A stretch of 28,394 nt of DNA from Ardenticatenaceae bacterium (GCA_020634395.1 JACKBU010000041.1:1-28394); one strand, 5' to 3'. Numbered from the stretch's first letter, positions 15,561 to 22,973 are shown. The notes: a model not told the origin generated them from the sequence alone. A program made the numbers and translations.

Positions 15561-16984
15561 AAGGCATCATTCTTGATCCAAAGCGAGATACTGGCCGGCT
15601 GCATCGTTTCTTGCACAACATGGACCAATTCACTGGTTAGCGCCTCTATTTCCACTTCATCGCGGGCGGTTTGGGCGAACTGAGCCAAAATCTGCTGCGC
15701 GTCATACTTTTGGCGGTAAAAGCGGCGGTCGATGAACGCCTGCACCCGCTGCCGCATTGGGGCAAACAGCGCGGCAATGATCAGCGTGGAAATCACAATC
15801 ACCAGCGGCGACTGCTCGTCTGCCGTGCGACCAATCACATTTTGCAGCAGCACCACGCTGCCAAAATAGACCAGCGCCAGCAGGCCAGACAGCACCGCAT
15901 ACACCAGCGTCTTGCGAATGATGACGTCGATGTCGAACAGCCGGTAGCGGGTGATGGCGATGCCAAAACAGATTGGCAAGAGTAGTGAGGCAAAATTCCA
16001 TATCCAATTCGATAAGGTAGCCTCCAAAGCGGGGAATATCCAGGCAATAGCAGGAGGGCCGAACGCTCCAACAAGGGGGCTGGCGATGCCTAAAGCTACC
16101 CAGCCAATCTGCGCCCGCACCACGCGGTCATGGACGCGCCACAAATTGTGGGCAGTGGCGGCCACTAAAGCGATCACCAGAATGGTTATCATCGGCAGCA
16201 ATGCGGCATTATAAAAGGTGAAGTTGCCGGTGATCAGGGCTAGTGCCAGGCTGACCGCCGGTATACCATACAACAAACCCAAAGCCAACCGGGGGCGGCG
16301 TGTTAGCGGCCATTTGCGCAGTGGGAAGGTCAGCACGAAGTGGACCATCATACCGAACATGAAAACCCACAAAAGATTCAGGACCATACCGGTGTAAAAG
16401 TATCCTGGTGGCCTCCAGGAATAATTCCAACCTTCGATTCTCTGCATGAAGACGTTGACGGTGTTCCAGTAAGTGGTGAACAGCAGCAGCAGGCGGGCAG
16501 CCGTATCGCGCGGCCGCAAGAAAAAGACGGCAAAGCCGATGACATACCACAGCAGATTGGTTAGCCAGATGTTGCCGCCTAGCCGGTAGCTGCGCAGAAA
16601 GTCAGCAAACGACAATTTTTGCAGCGTCACTTTCAGGTTCACAGGCTGTCCCGCGCGTAAAACGGTGTATTCGACGGTTTGCCCAATTTGCCAGTTTGGC
16701 GGTGGCGGGGCGGGGCGCAGGATGACATCGGTAGAGGGAACGGCCGTGCCGTCCACTGCCAGCAGTTGGTCACCTGGTGAAAGGGGGGTGGCGGGGTTGG
16801 TGATGGGGGCAATGGCCGTCGCCGAATCCCCATTCGTGTCAAACGTCCAACCATCGGAGGGCAGTTGGTAGGCGTAACCGACCAGCAGCATGGCGCTGAG
16901 GATGTAGCCCAATGCCAGCAGCAGCACTGCCCAACTGCCCCCGTTTAAGCTGCGGTTGTTAAACGGCCGTTCTTGCCTTTGCAT
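15557..16984 (-). CDS. 7TM sensor-like membrane protein with PDZ-like segment, paralog 3
   Basis: About 475 aa. It has an N-terminal membrane segment (WAVLLLALGYILSAMLLVGYAY), a PDZ-like stretch (NPATPLSPGDQLLAVDGTAV, then VEYTVLRAGQPVNLKVTL), several membrane segments and the family tail: RYRLFDIDVIIRKTLVYAVL, VQAFIDRRFYRQKYDAQQIL, ARDEVEIEAL, TMQPASISLWIKND. It ends where a histidine kinase of this type would begin its catalytic part. AAGGGG lies about 8 nt before the ATG at 16984; a GTG one codon earlier is possible. It is the first of the three tandem paralogs in transcription order, 115 bp after the cytochrome gene. Its tail closely matches paralog 2, suggesting recent duplication or gene conversion. 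Confidence 0.8.
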   Translation of the reverse strand: MQRQERPFNNRSLNGGSWAVLLLALGYILSAMLLVGYAYQLPSDGWTFDTNGDSATAIAPITNPATPLSPGDQLLAVDGTAVPSTDVILRPAPPPPNWQIGQTVEYTVLRAGQPVNLKVTLQKLSFADFLRSYRLGGNIWLTNLLWYVIGFAVFFLRPRDTAARLLLLFTTYWNTVNVFMQRIEGWNYSWRPPGYFYTGMVLNLLWVFMFGMMVHFVLTFPLRKWPLTRRPRLALGLLYGIPAVSLALALITGNFTFYNAALLPMITILVIALVAATAHNLWRVHDRVVRAQIGWVALGIASPLVGAFGPPAIAWIFPALEATLSNWIWNFASLLLPICFGIAITRYRLFDIDVIIRKTLVYAVLSGLLALVYFGSVVLLQNVIGRTADEQSPLVIVISTLIIAALFAPMRQRVQAFIDRRFYRQKYDAQQILAQFAQTARDEVEIEALTSELVHVVQETMQPASISLWIKNDAL

Positions 16985-17046
16985 CACTTTTCCCCTTGCC
17001 AGTCATTGTCTGGCCCATCATGAACATTGTAACGCGCTTTGCCGCT

Positions 17047-17078
17047 GCTTTACCCACCAAACGTCTGCATACCGTTAC
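17047..17078 (-). promoter_or_regulatory. SARP-like promoter of 7TM paralog 3
   Basis: On the minus strand GTAACGG (17078-17072), 4 bp, CAGACGT (17067-17061), exactly 8 bp, then TAAAGC (17052-17047), a weaker -10. It lies about 60 nt upstream of the ATG in the 115-bp gap after the cytochrome gene, so paralog 3 probably starts its own transcript. Confidence 0.5.
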
Positions 17079-17102
17079 GAAAAGTGGCGCGCTAGCCTTG
17101 TG

Positions 17103-18002
17103 TTACGAATTATCCGGCAGCGCGGGCAGCGAATGCAGATAGGCCCAAATCGCTTGCAGTTCCGTATCCGTCATCCGGCTGAAGATGGGCCAGGGCATCT
17201 GCTCACCATCTAACTGCCTGCCGGACGGCGTTTGCCCGGTGTGGATGGTGTTGATGAAATCGGCTTCCGTCCAACCGCCCGGCTCGCCGCCGGGGGTGAG
17301 ATTAGGGCCGGGCGGCGGGCCATCTGTGCCGGCTGCCGGGGAAATGCCGGCCAGATTAGCAGCGTGACAATCTCTGCACGCGGCAATGTTGACCATGTAC
17401 GCGCCATATTCCGGCGTCACGCCTTCCACTGGCGCGTTTGCGCCGACATGGGCGTGATCAATACCGTTAATATGCGTGAAATCATCAAAGGCAATCACCC
17501 CACCGATGATGCTGCCCGGAAAGCCTATCCGGCGTGGGCCAAAATCGCTGTCTACCGGCGGCACTGTTTTTAGATAGGCGATGAGGTCTGCCAAATCCGT
17601 GTCGCTGTAGTGGGAAAAATAATTAGAGGGCATGATCACCAGCACGCGGTTATCGCTGCCGATGCCATGCCGGATAGCCCGTTCCCAATCGGCGTCAGTA
17701 TACGTGGCGCCAATGCCGCCTTTGCCCGCTGTGAGATTGGGAGCGGCCAGGTAGATACCCATTTCGCCATCAAAGAAGCTGCCCCCTTCTAGCTGTTCGC
17801 CGTGACACTCTCGACATTCGCTGACGACGTTTACCAGATGCTCGCCGCGAGTAACGGCCGTTTCCCCCGCCGCCGCCGTCACCGGTTTCGTCGCTACTTC
17901 CGGCGCATTGTTCAGGCGCGACTTGCCCACAAAGTTTAGAACCACCACCCCAATCAGCAAAGTACCTACCACAATTCCTAACCATTTCAGGACACGTTTC
18001 AT
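17103..18002 (-). CDS. Membrane-anchored diheme cytochrome c
   Basis: A 299-aa protein with an N-terminal membrane anchor (VLKWLGIVVGTLLIGVVVLNF, residues 4-24) and two c-type haem sites, CRECH at 63-67 and CRDCH at 209-213. Candidate axial Met ligands are Met124 (VLVIMPSNYFS) and Met269 (GEQMPWPIFS). Each half follows the layout of a mono-haem cytochrome c domain (LADLIAYLKTVPP and LQAIWAYLHSLP helices), so this is a two-domain electron carrier on the outer face of the membrane, similar to cytochromes paired with dehydrogenases or oxidases. GGAGAG lies about 6 nt before the ATG. It starts 10 bp after a small membrane protein gene in the same direction, clearly an operon. No oxidase or dehydrogenase partner is in the window. 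Confidence 0.92.
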   Translation of the reverse strand: MKRVLKWLGIVVGTLLIGVVVLNFVGKSRLNNAPEVATKPVTAAAGETAVTRGEHLVNVVSECRECHGEQLEGGSFFDGEMGIYLAAPNLTAGKGGIGATYTDADWERAIRHGIGSDNRVLVIMPSNYFSHYSDTDLADLIAYLKTVPPVDSDFGPRRIGFPGSIIGGVIAFDDFTHINGIDHAHVGANAPVEGVTPEYGAYMVNIAACRDCHAANLAGISPAAGTDGPPPGPNLTPGGEPGGWTEADFINTIHTGQTPSGRQLDGEQMPWPIFSRMTDTELQAIWAYLHSLPALPDNS

Positions 18003-18012
18003 TATTCTCTCC

Positions 18013-18468
18013 TTATTTAACTATTTGCAGCCGGTAGCCGACTACCAAACCATATAACAAATGCGCCAGACCAAACTCCCAGGTGGGAATTTTTAAGAGG
18101 GAGGAGTCAACGGCCGTTAACACCACCCCCGCCGCCAATCCCCACAGCAGCAGTCCATAAGCCGCGCCCCACAGCCAGGCCAGTTTGGTGAGAGACGGCC
18201 GTATCCACCTCACTCCCCGCAGCAGCAGCGCCAACCCCGCCCCGTAAATTGCCGAAACCGCCAGATGGGCCAGCAAGCCCGTCAGCCAGCCACCCGCCTG
18301 GGCCGGATCAAAATAGCCCAGCACCGCCAGCGGCAGCCCGCCGTTCAGCCAGCTCGCCACCGCCAAAAACAGCCCCATCACCAGCCCGCCCACCAGCCCC
18401 GCCAGCAGACCATCAACGGCCGTATCCCCCCACGTTCGCTCTCGTCGCACCAGATTTAGTTTTGTCAT
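18013..18468 (-). CDS. Small polytopic membrane protein (four helices)
   Basis: A 151-aa hydrophobic protein with about four membrane segments: GLLAGLVGGLVMGLFLAVAS, GLLAHLAVSAIYGAGLALLL, LAWLWGAAYGLLLWGLAAG and FGLAHLLYGLVVGYRL. I recognise no named family, though the layout resembles uncharacterised membrane proteins that accompany cytochromes. GGAG precedes the ATG at about 8 nt. It is the first gene of the cytochrome operon and has a SARP-like promoter about 90 bp upstream. A role as membrane partner of the cytochrome is a guess from position. Confidence 0.75.
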   Translation of the reverse strand: MTKLNLVRRERTWGDTAVDGLLAGLVGGLVMGLFLAVASWLNGGLPLAVLGYFDPAQAGGWLTGLLAHLAVSAIYGAGLALLLRGVRWIRPSLTKLAWLWGAAYGLLLWGLAAGVVLTAVDSSLLKIPTWEFGLAHLLYGLVVGYRLQIVK

Positions 18469-18485
18469 GGCTCACGCTCCTTTTG

Positions 18486-18562
18486 TCAGTAATCAGTGTG
18501 TAGTATTCAGTAATCAGTGGTTTAGCCCTTACTGAATACTGATCACTGAATACTGCTTACTG
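18486..18562. repeat. Imperfect palindrome of CAGTAATCAGT-type words
   Basis: The left arm has CAGTAATCAGTG, then AGTATTCAGTAATCAGTGG. The right arm has CTTACTGAATACTGATCAC, then TGAATACTGCTTACTG. The arms are inverted copies of degenerate words. The element overlaps the -10 and predicted leader of the minus-strand cytochrome operon, so its hairpin would lie in that mRNA's 5' end. Confidence 0.75.
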
Positions 18563-18590
18563 TACGCAACCTCCGTCTCCCAAACGTTAC
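18559..18590 (-). promoter_or_regulatory. SARP-like promoter of the cytochrome operon
   Basis: On the minus strand GTAACGT (18590-18584), TTGG, GAGACGG (18579-18573), exactly 8 bp, then TACAGT (18564-18559). It lies between the divergent cytochrome operon and the second BTAD regulator. It is the clearest link between that regulator and the shared motif, although binding is inferred. Confidence 0.6.
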
Positions 18591-18614
18591 GAAACCGCCA
18601 ATCCATCGCCTTTC

Positions 18615-18640
18615 GGAACGGTTTTGGCTAAAATGACCGC
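18615..18640 (+). promoter_or_regulatory. Candidate leaderless promoter of the second BTAD gene
   Basis: TAAAAT at 18629-18634 is followed by 6 nt and then the ATG at 18641, the same -10-to-ATG distance as at 12720 and 15522. GGAACGG at 18615-18621 resembles one heptamer of the shared motif, 7 bp from the -10, but its partner is not convincing. No Shine-Dalgarno is visible. Confidence 0.4.
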
Positions 18641-21475
18641 ATGACACCGCTGCGACTGCTGCTGCTTGGCCCTCCCCGCATCGAGCGGGGCGACCAGATT
18701 TTGGAAGTGGACACCCGTAAAGCCACTGCCCTGCTGGCCTACCTGGCGCTGTCTGGCGAACGGCCGTCTCGCGATTGGCTCGCCGCTTTTTTGTGGCCCG
18801 ACACCGACGACAGCCGCGCCAAAGCCGCCCTGCGCCGCACCCTGTCGGTGCTGAAATCGGCCGTGGGCGGGGAAGCACTTTTTGCCAATCGGGAAGTGAT
18901 CGGACTGGAAGCGGACGCCGCCTGGTGCGACGTAACCGCGTTCCAGCAGGCGCTGGAGGAGGGCAATCTGGCCACGGCCGTAGACCTTTATCGCGACGAT
19001 TTCCTGGCCGGCTTCACCCTGCGCGACAGCATTCCCTTCGACGATTGGCAGCTCCAGCAGCAAGAAAGCCTGCGCCGCGAGCTGACCCAGGCGCTGGCCC
19101 AGCTGGCGCAATCCAGCACGGGGCAAACGGCCGTTACCCACGCCCGCCGCTGGTGCCAGATCGATCCCCTGCGCGAAGAAGCCCACCGCACCCTCATGCA
19201 ACTATTGGCCGAAAACGGCCGTTCCGCCGACGCCCTCATGCAGTACCGCGACTGCGTCCGCATCCTCGACGAAGAGCTGGGCGTCCCCCCGCTGCCGGAG
19301 ACGACGGCGCTGTATCAGGCGATTCAGAATGACAGGGTGATAAAGAGCCAAAATGAAGGGGTGAACGGGTGGAAGGGTGAACAGGTGACAAATTTCACCC
19401 CTTCACCCCTTCACCCGTTCACCCCCACTCTTGTCGGACGCGACACCGAACTCCACCACATGCAGCAGCTCTACCAACAGGTTGGGCCAAACGGCCGTCT
19501 TCTCATCATCGAAGGGGAGCCGGGCATTGGCAAAACGCGGCTGGCCGAGGCGCTGGTCGCCTGGGCCGCGGCCAACGGGGCAGCCACCCTCGCCGCCCGC
19601 TGCTACGAAGGCGAAACCAACCTCGCCTACGCCCCGCTCATCCAGGCGCTCCAGGCGGGCTTAACGCCCGAAGCATGGCAGCGCCTGGCCAATTTGCCCG
19701 ATCGCCATCTGGCCGAAGCCGCCCGCCTGCTGCCCCAGTTGGCCGAAGGGCGCACTCTGCCGCCGCACACCAGCCTCAGCGGCCCCGGCGAACAGGTCCG
19801 CTTTTATGAAGGCGTCATCCAGACGCTCCTGGCCTTGCTGGCTGGCCCCGCGCCCGGCATTTTGTGGCTCGATGACGTGCATTGGCTAGACGCCGCCTCG
19901 TTGGAACTGCTGCTTTATTTGCTGAACCGCTGGCGGGAACGGCCGTTGCTCACCCTATTCTGCTGGCGCAGCGAAGACCTCCCAGCCAACAGCCCGCTCA
20001 CCACATTGGCCGCCAAACTGCGCCGCGAAAACGCCTGCCAGATTGTCCGGCCTGACCGGTTCACCCAGGCGCACATCGAGGCGCTGCTCAGCGCCAGCGG
20101 CAGGCCGTTTCCCGCCGACCTGCTGCCACAGCTGCACCGCGAAACGGAAGGGCTGCCCATGTTTGTCGTCGCCTATCTGGACGCGCTCAGCGCCAGCGAC
20201 GGCCCGCTCAGCCTGCCCGCCAGCTTCGCCGTGCCCGCCTCCGTACGCGATTTGCTGCACCAGCGGCTGGCCCAGGTCAACGAGACGGAGCGGCAGATTT
20301 TGCAAACGGCCGCCGCCATCGGCCACAGCTTCGACACGCTGCTGGTGCAGGCGGCTAGCGGGCGCAGCGACGAGGAAACGGTCACCGCACTGGAAACGCT
20401 GACGGCGCGCGGACTGCTCATCGAACAAGCCCATCGCGACCACGCCGCCTACGACTTCAGCCACGACAAGCTGCGCCAATTGGTTTACGAGGAGACCGGG
20501 CTGGCGCGGCGGCGTCTGCTGCACCGCCGCTTGGCCACGACCCTAGCAGCGGATCGGGCAGCGAATGCGGCCGTTTCTGCCCAAATCGCCACCCATTACC
20601 AGCAGGCCGGGCTGGAAAACGAAGCCGCCAGCTACTTTGTGCAGGCGGGCGACCAGGCGCGCGCCCTCTTTGCCCACCAGGACGCGCTGCACTTTTACCA
20701 GGCCGCCCTCGCCCTGGGCGCGGCGGAGCCGTGGCGCTGGCACGCCGCCTGCGGGGCGCTGCACATGCGGCTGGGCAGCTATCCCGCCGCGCTCACCAGT
20801 TTGGAAACGGCCGCTGCCCTCGCGCCGCCAAACCAACTGGGTCAACTGGAGCACCAGCTGGCGCAGGTGTACCAGCGGCAGGGACAATGGGAATTAGCCG
20901 CGCACACGCTCAGGCAGGCGCGCATCCATCTGGGCGAAAACGGCCCGGCGGACGAACTGGCCCATCTCATTTTGGACCAGAGTTTGGTGGCCTACCGGCA
21001 AAAACAAACGGAGGCGGCACTAATATTGGCGCAGCAAGCCCACGCCCTGGCGCAGCAAGCAGAAACCACCGCCATGCTGGCCCTGGCGGAGAATATTTTG
21101 GGGATTTTGGCGCGGAACCGGGGGGAATTGGCAACGGCCGTAAGCTGCCATCAGCAAAGCTGCCAACTGGCCGATGCGGGAGCGCATCTGGAAATCCAGA
21201 TTGCCGCCCGCAACAATCTGGCCCTCACGTTGGGCGCGATGGGTCAAACCGAAGCGGCCATCGCCGCGCTGCAAGAGGCCATCCAACTGTGCCGGCGGTA
21301 CGGCGACCGCCACTACGAAGCCGCCCTGCGCAGCAACCTGGCCGACATGCTGCACCAAACTGGGGACGAAACGGCCGCTCAAGCCCAAATCCGCCAATCG
21401 GTCACCATTTATGCCGAAATCGGCCAGGCCCACGATAGCTTGCAGGCGGAAATCTGGCAGCTAATGGAGTGGTAA
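18641..21475 (+). CDS. BTAD-AAA-TPR transcriptional regulator (SARP-like), second copy
   Basis: A 944-aa regulator. The N-terminal winged helix is at 1-90 (LRLLLLGPPRIERGDQ, AFLWPDTDDSRAKAALRRTL). The BTAD helices are at 95-228 (DVTAFQQAL, FLAGFTLRDSIPFDDW, EEAHRTLMQLLAENGRSADA, EELGVPPLPETTALY). A linker at 231-262 is encoded by an in-frame palindrome. The AAA_16 ATPase follows (LVGRDTELHHM, Walker A GEPGIGKT at 292-299, Walker B GILWLDDVHWLD), then TPR repeats to the end (NNLALTLGAMGQTEAAIAALQEAIQLCRR and others). No C-terminal HTH is present; instead an orphan LuxR HTH gene overlaps its last codons. It is divergent from the cytochrome operon and lies close to four promoters with a shared SARP-like motif, so it is the best candidate regulator of that set. 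Confidence 0.92.
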   Translation: MTPLRLLLLGPPRIERGDQILEVDTRKATALLAYLALSGERPSRDWLAAFLWPDTDDSRAKAALRRTLSVLKSAVGGEALFANREVIGLEADAAWCDVTAFQQALEEGNLATAVDLYRDDFLAGFTLRDSIPFDDWQLQQQESLRRELTQALAQLAQSSTGQTAVTHARRWCQIDPLREEAHRTLMQLLAENGRSADALMQYRDCVRILDEELGVPPLPETTALYQAIQNDRVIKSQNEGVNGWKGEQVTNFTPSPLHPFTPTLVGRDTELHHMQQLYQQVGPNGRLLIIEGEPGIGKTRLAEALVAWAAANGAATLAARCYEGETNLAYAPLIQALQAGLTPEAWQRLANLPDRHLAEAARLLPQLAEGRTLPPHTSLSGPGEQVRFYEGVIQTLLALLAGPAPGILWLDDVHWLDAASLELLLYLLNRWRERPLLTLFCWRSEDLPANSPLTTLAAKLRRENACQIVRPDRFTQAHIEALLSASGRPFPADLLPQLHRETEGLPMFVVAYLDALSASDGPLSLPASFAVPASVRDLLHQRLAQVNETERQILQTAAAIGHSFDTLLVQAASGRSDEETVTALETLTARGLLIEQAHRDHAAYDFSHDKLRQLVYEETGLARRRLLHRRLATTLAADRAANAAVSAQIATHYQQAGLENEAASYFVQAGDQARALFAHQDALHFYQAALALGAAEPWRWHAACGALHMRLGSYPAALTSLETAAALAPPNQLGQLEHQLAQVYQRQGQWELAAHTLRQARIHLGENGPADELAHLILDQSLVAYRQKQTEAALILAQQAHALAQQAETTAMLALAENILGILARNRGELATAVSCHQQSCQLADAGAHLEIQIAARNNLALTLGAMGQTEAAIAALQEAIQLCRRYGDRHYEAALRSNLADMLHQTGDETAAQAQIRQSVTIYAEIGQAHDSLQAEIWQLMEW
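19355..19427. repeat. In-frame imperfect palindrome encoding the BTAD-AAA linker
   Basis: The left arm has GAAGGGGTGAACGGGTGG and AAGGGTGAACAGGTGACA. The right arm has TTTCACCCCTTCACCCCTTC and ACCCGTTCACCCCCA. The arms are inverted copies of degenerate GGGTGAA words. It is translated in frame as the linker around residues 239-262 of the regulator, between the BTAD and ATPase domains. Confidence 0.75.
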
Positions 21476-21918
21476 CAGCAGATGCTGAGTTGTCCCACCG
21501 AGGTGGGAAGCAAATCACTTACCGCGATCTGGCCCTGGCCGAACCACAAGGCTACATGCGCATTTTTCTGGACGAGGGAGAGCCTATCCAAAAGTTGCTT
21601 ACCACCTACCAATCCCGGCCAGGCAACCGGCGCCTGGCCACATATGCCCAAAAACTACGCTCCGCCTTCGACATCCCCAATGCTCCTCCTGGCCAGCAGC
21701 AGTCCGCAGCACAAGATCTTGCCGATCCCTTAAGTACCCGTGAGCTTGACGTATTGCGCCTGGTCACGGCGGGGGCTTCTAATAAGGACATAGCCGACCA
21801 GCTTTTTATTGCTGTGTCCACAGTCAAAAAGCATGTGAGCAATATATTGGTGAAGTTGGATGCTCCCAATCGCGTCCAGGCCATCGCTCGCGCCCGCGAG
21901 CTGAATCTAATCTCTTAG
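21469..21918 (+). CDS. Orphan LuxR-type HTH protein (MalT-like C-terminal fragment)
   Basis: A 149-aa frame from a GTG at 21469 that overlaps the stop of the BTAD regulator by 7 bp. Residues 20-65 (DLALAEPQGYMRIFLDEGEP and the following helix) match the segment just before the HTH in large MalT-like LuxR regulators, normally the end of a long TPR region. Residues 85-149 are a complete LuxR HTH: LSTRELDVLRLVTAGASNKD, IADQLFIAVSTVKKHVSNIL, NRVQAIARARELNLIS. The ATPase and TPR parts that such proteins usually carry are missing, so this is either the 3' remnant of a larger gene or a small DNA-binding protein coupled to the BTAD gene by overlap. The intact HTH and overlap leave both possible. No separate Shine-Dalgarno is clear. 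Confidence 0.75.
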   Translation: MVTADAELSHRGGKQITYRDLALAEPQGYMRIFLDEGEPIQKLLTTYQSRPGNRRLATYAQKLRSAFDIPNAPPGQQQSAAQDLADPLSTRELDVLRLVTAGASNKDIADQLFIAVSTVKKHVSNILVKLDAPNRVQAIARARELNLIS

Positions 21919-21932
21919 CCTCCTGCCATCCC

Positions 21933-22000
21933 CCAAATACTCCTCCTCAATTCTCCTTTGGTATACCTGGTATTCCGCCCGGTCACGGTATGATGTCGCC
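21933..22000 (+). promoter_or_regulatory. Conserved 68-bp promoter region, copy A
   Basis: This block aligns without gaps to 24294-24361, at about 78% identity by hand count. Conserved parts are CCAAATACT, TCTCCTTTGGTATACCT (with the palindrome GGTATACC) and GGTATGATGTCGC, whose TATGAT (21989-21994 region) is a good -10. It drives the CPBP protease gene at 22150. No good -35 is seen, suggesting an activator at the conserved core. Confidence 0.6.
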
Positions 22001-22094
22001 AATTGATAAATCGAATTTCAAACTGTTTTCATATCACCCATTATAAGGGGACGACACCAACAGTCGTTGACCACCATTCAATGAAAAATCGTGG

Positions 22095-22132
22095 CGCGAT
22101 TTGCAAATCGCGTATCGAAATGGAATTTCGAT
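22095..22132. repeat. Tandem perfect palindromes in the leader of the CPBP gene
   Basis: An 18-bp perfect palindrome, CGCGATTTGCAAATCGCG (22095-22112), is followed one base later by ATCGAAAT-GGA-ATTTCGAT (22114-22132). They lie in the predicted 5' leader just before the ribosome site of the gene at 22150. No T-tract follows, so they are not a standard terminator. They may be an operator pair or a translational control hairpin. Confidence 0.65.
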
Positions 22133-22149
22133 TTACACAGGAGAATTCA

Positions 22150-22944
22150 ATGATTTCCACTGCTCATTCTCTGGATAAGCGGAAAAGTGACCTGAGGGCT
22201 GTCTGGATTTTCTGCCTGGTAACGGCCGTCCTTAGCACAGCTATCCTTGCTTTCTTGCCTGGGTATGCCGGGCCGGCGATTGTCGTCTTTATTCCTGCTG
22301 TTACGGCCGTCATCCTTATCAGCCACACCGCCGGTAAGAGTCAGGTACGGCCGCGTTTGTTCAGCCGTAGAGCCTGGCACTTTACTTTCAAATGGCTGTT
22401 GATCAGCTTGGGTCTGACCCTGGTCCTGCGCCTGGGTGTCAGCTTGCTGGGATTGGTGCTTGTGCCCGGCTACCAGTACCAGCCCGGTCCCATCTCGCCG
22501 CTGTTGCTTATGGTCTTCCTCTTTGCTGCCGCTGAGGAGATCGGCTGGCGCGGTTTTGCCTTGCCAACGTTGCTGAAATATGGTTTTCACCCGCTAGTGG
22601 CTGCTTTGCTTTTAGGCGTCCCCTGGGCACTGCTGCACCTCCCACTGGTATCGCCTGGTATGCTGTCCGCCGGTACGCCGCCGCTGGCCCAATTCCTGGT
22701 CATGATGTCCCTCTCTGTCCTGTTGACCTGGGCCTACCTGGCCGGTGGCAGCAGTTTGAGCACGGCCGTTTTGCTGCATGGTGGCCAAAATTTCTTTGCC
22801 GTCTTGAACTATGGTTTAAATCCGGTGGCTTCAGGCTGGTTGATGGCCGCAGTTTACGGGGTTGCTGCCCTGCTCGTCGTGCTTCTCACCAGGGGCCGGT
22901 TAGGATGGGCCGATAACCGGCAAGAAACAGCCCTCAAGCAGTGA
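22150..22944 (+). CDS. CPBP-family intramembrane protease, copy 1
   Basis: A 264-aa polytopic membrane protein of the CAAX-protease/bacteriocin-processing (CPBP, Abi) family. The motifs are AAAEEIGWRGFALP (Glu129-Glu130, Arg134), LLHLPL with His163, and LLHGGQNFF near the C-terminus, which together supply the Glu and His metal or catalytic residues. About seven or eight hydrophobic segments surround them. The frame extends upstream to 22003, but the ATG at 22150 is chosen because AGGAGA lies 6-7 nt before it and the earlier text overlaps palindromes and is not family-like. Such proteins process prenylated or bacteriocin-like peptides or give self-immunity. Two further paralogs and one dead copy follow. 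Confidence 0.9.
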   Translation: MISTAHSLDKRKSDLRAVWIFCLVTAVLSTAILAFLPGYAGPAIVVFIPAVTAVILISHTAGKSQVRPRLFSRRAWHFTFKWLLISLGLTLVLRLGVSLLGLVLVPGYQYQPGPISPLLLMVFLFAAAEEIGWRGFALPTLLKYGFHPLVAALLLGVPWALLHLPLVSPGMLSAGTPPLAQFLVMMSLSVLLTWAYLAGGSSLSTAVLLHGGQNFFAVLNYGLNPVASGWLMAAVYGVAALLVVLLTRGRLGWADNRQETALKQ

Positions 22945-22973
22945 GATCGGTAACCAATGTGACAGTGTTACTT

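Noticed and set aside
18587..19201. 204-codon open frame on the minus strand opposite the second BTAD gene
   Set aside because: It is antisense to the strongly conserved BTAD domain, has no recognisable motif, and is explained by high GC coding on the other strand.
18486..19427. Word palindromes as a CRISPR array
   Set aside because: There are no constant repeats with unique spacers; the units are degenerate and arranged as inverted arms.
20731..21438. 235-codon frame on the plus strand inside the second BTAD gene
   Set aside because: Low-complexity Gly/Arg/Pro text in an alternative frame of a TPR-coding region.
22095..22132. Tandem palindromes as a rho-independent terminator
   Set aside because: No T-rich tract follows on either strand, and they lie between a promoter and a ribosome site.
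22003..22149. N-terminal extension of the first CPBP gene
   Set aside because: It covers tandem palindromes and the leader; the strong ribosome site at 22150 and normal family length favour the internal start.
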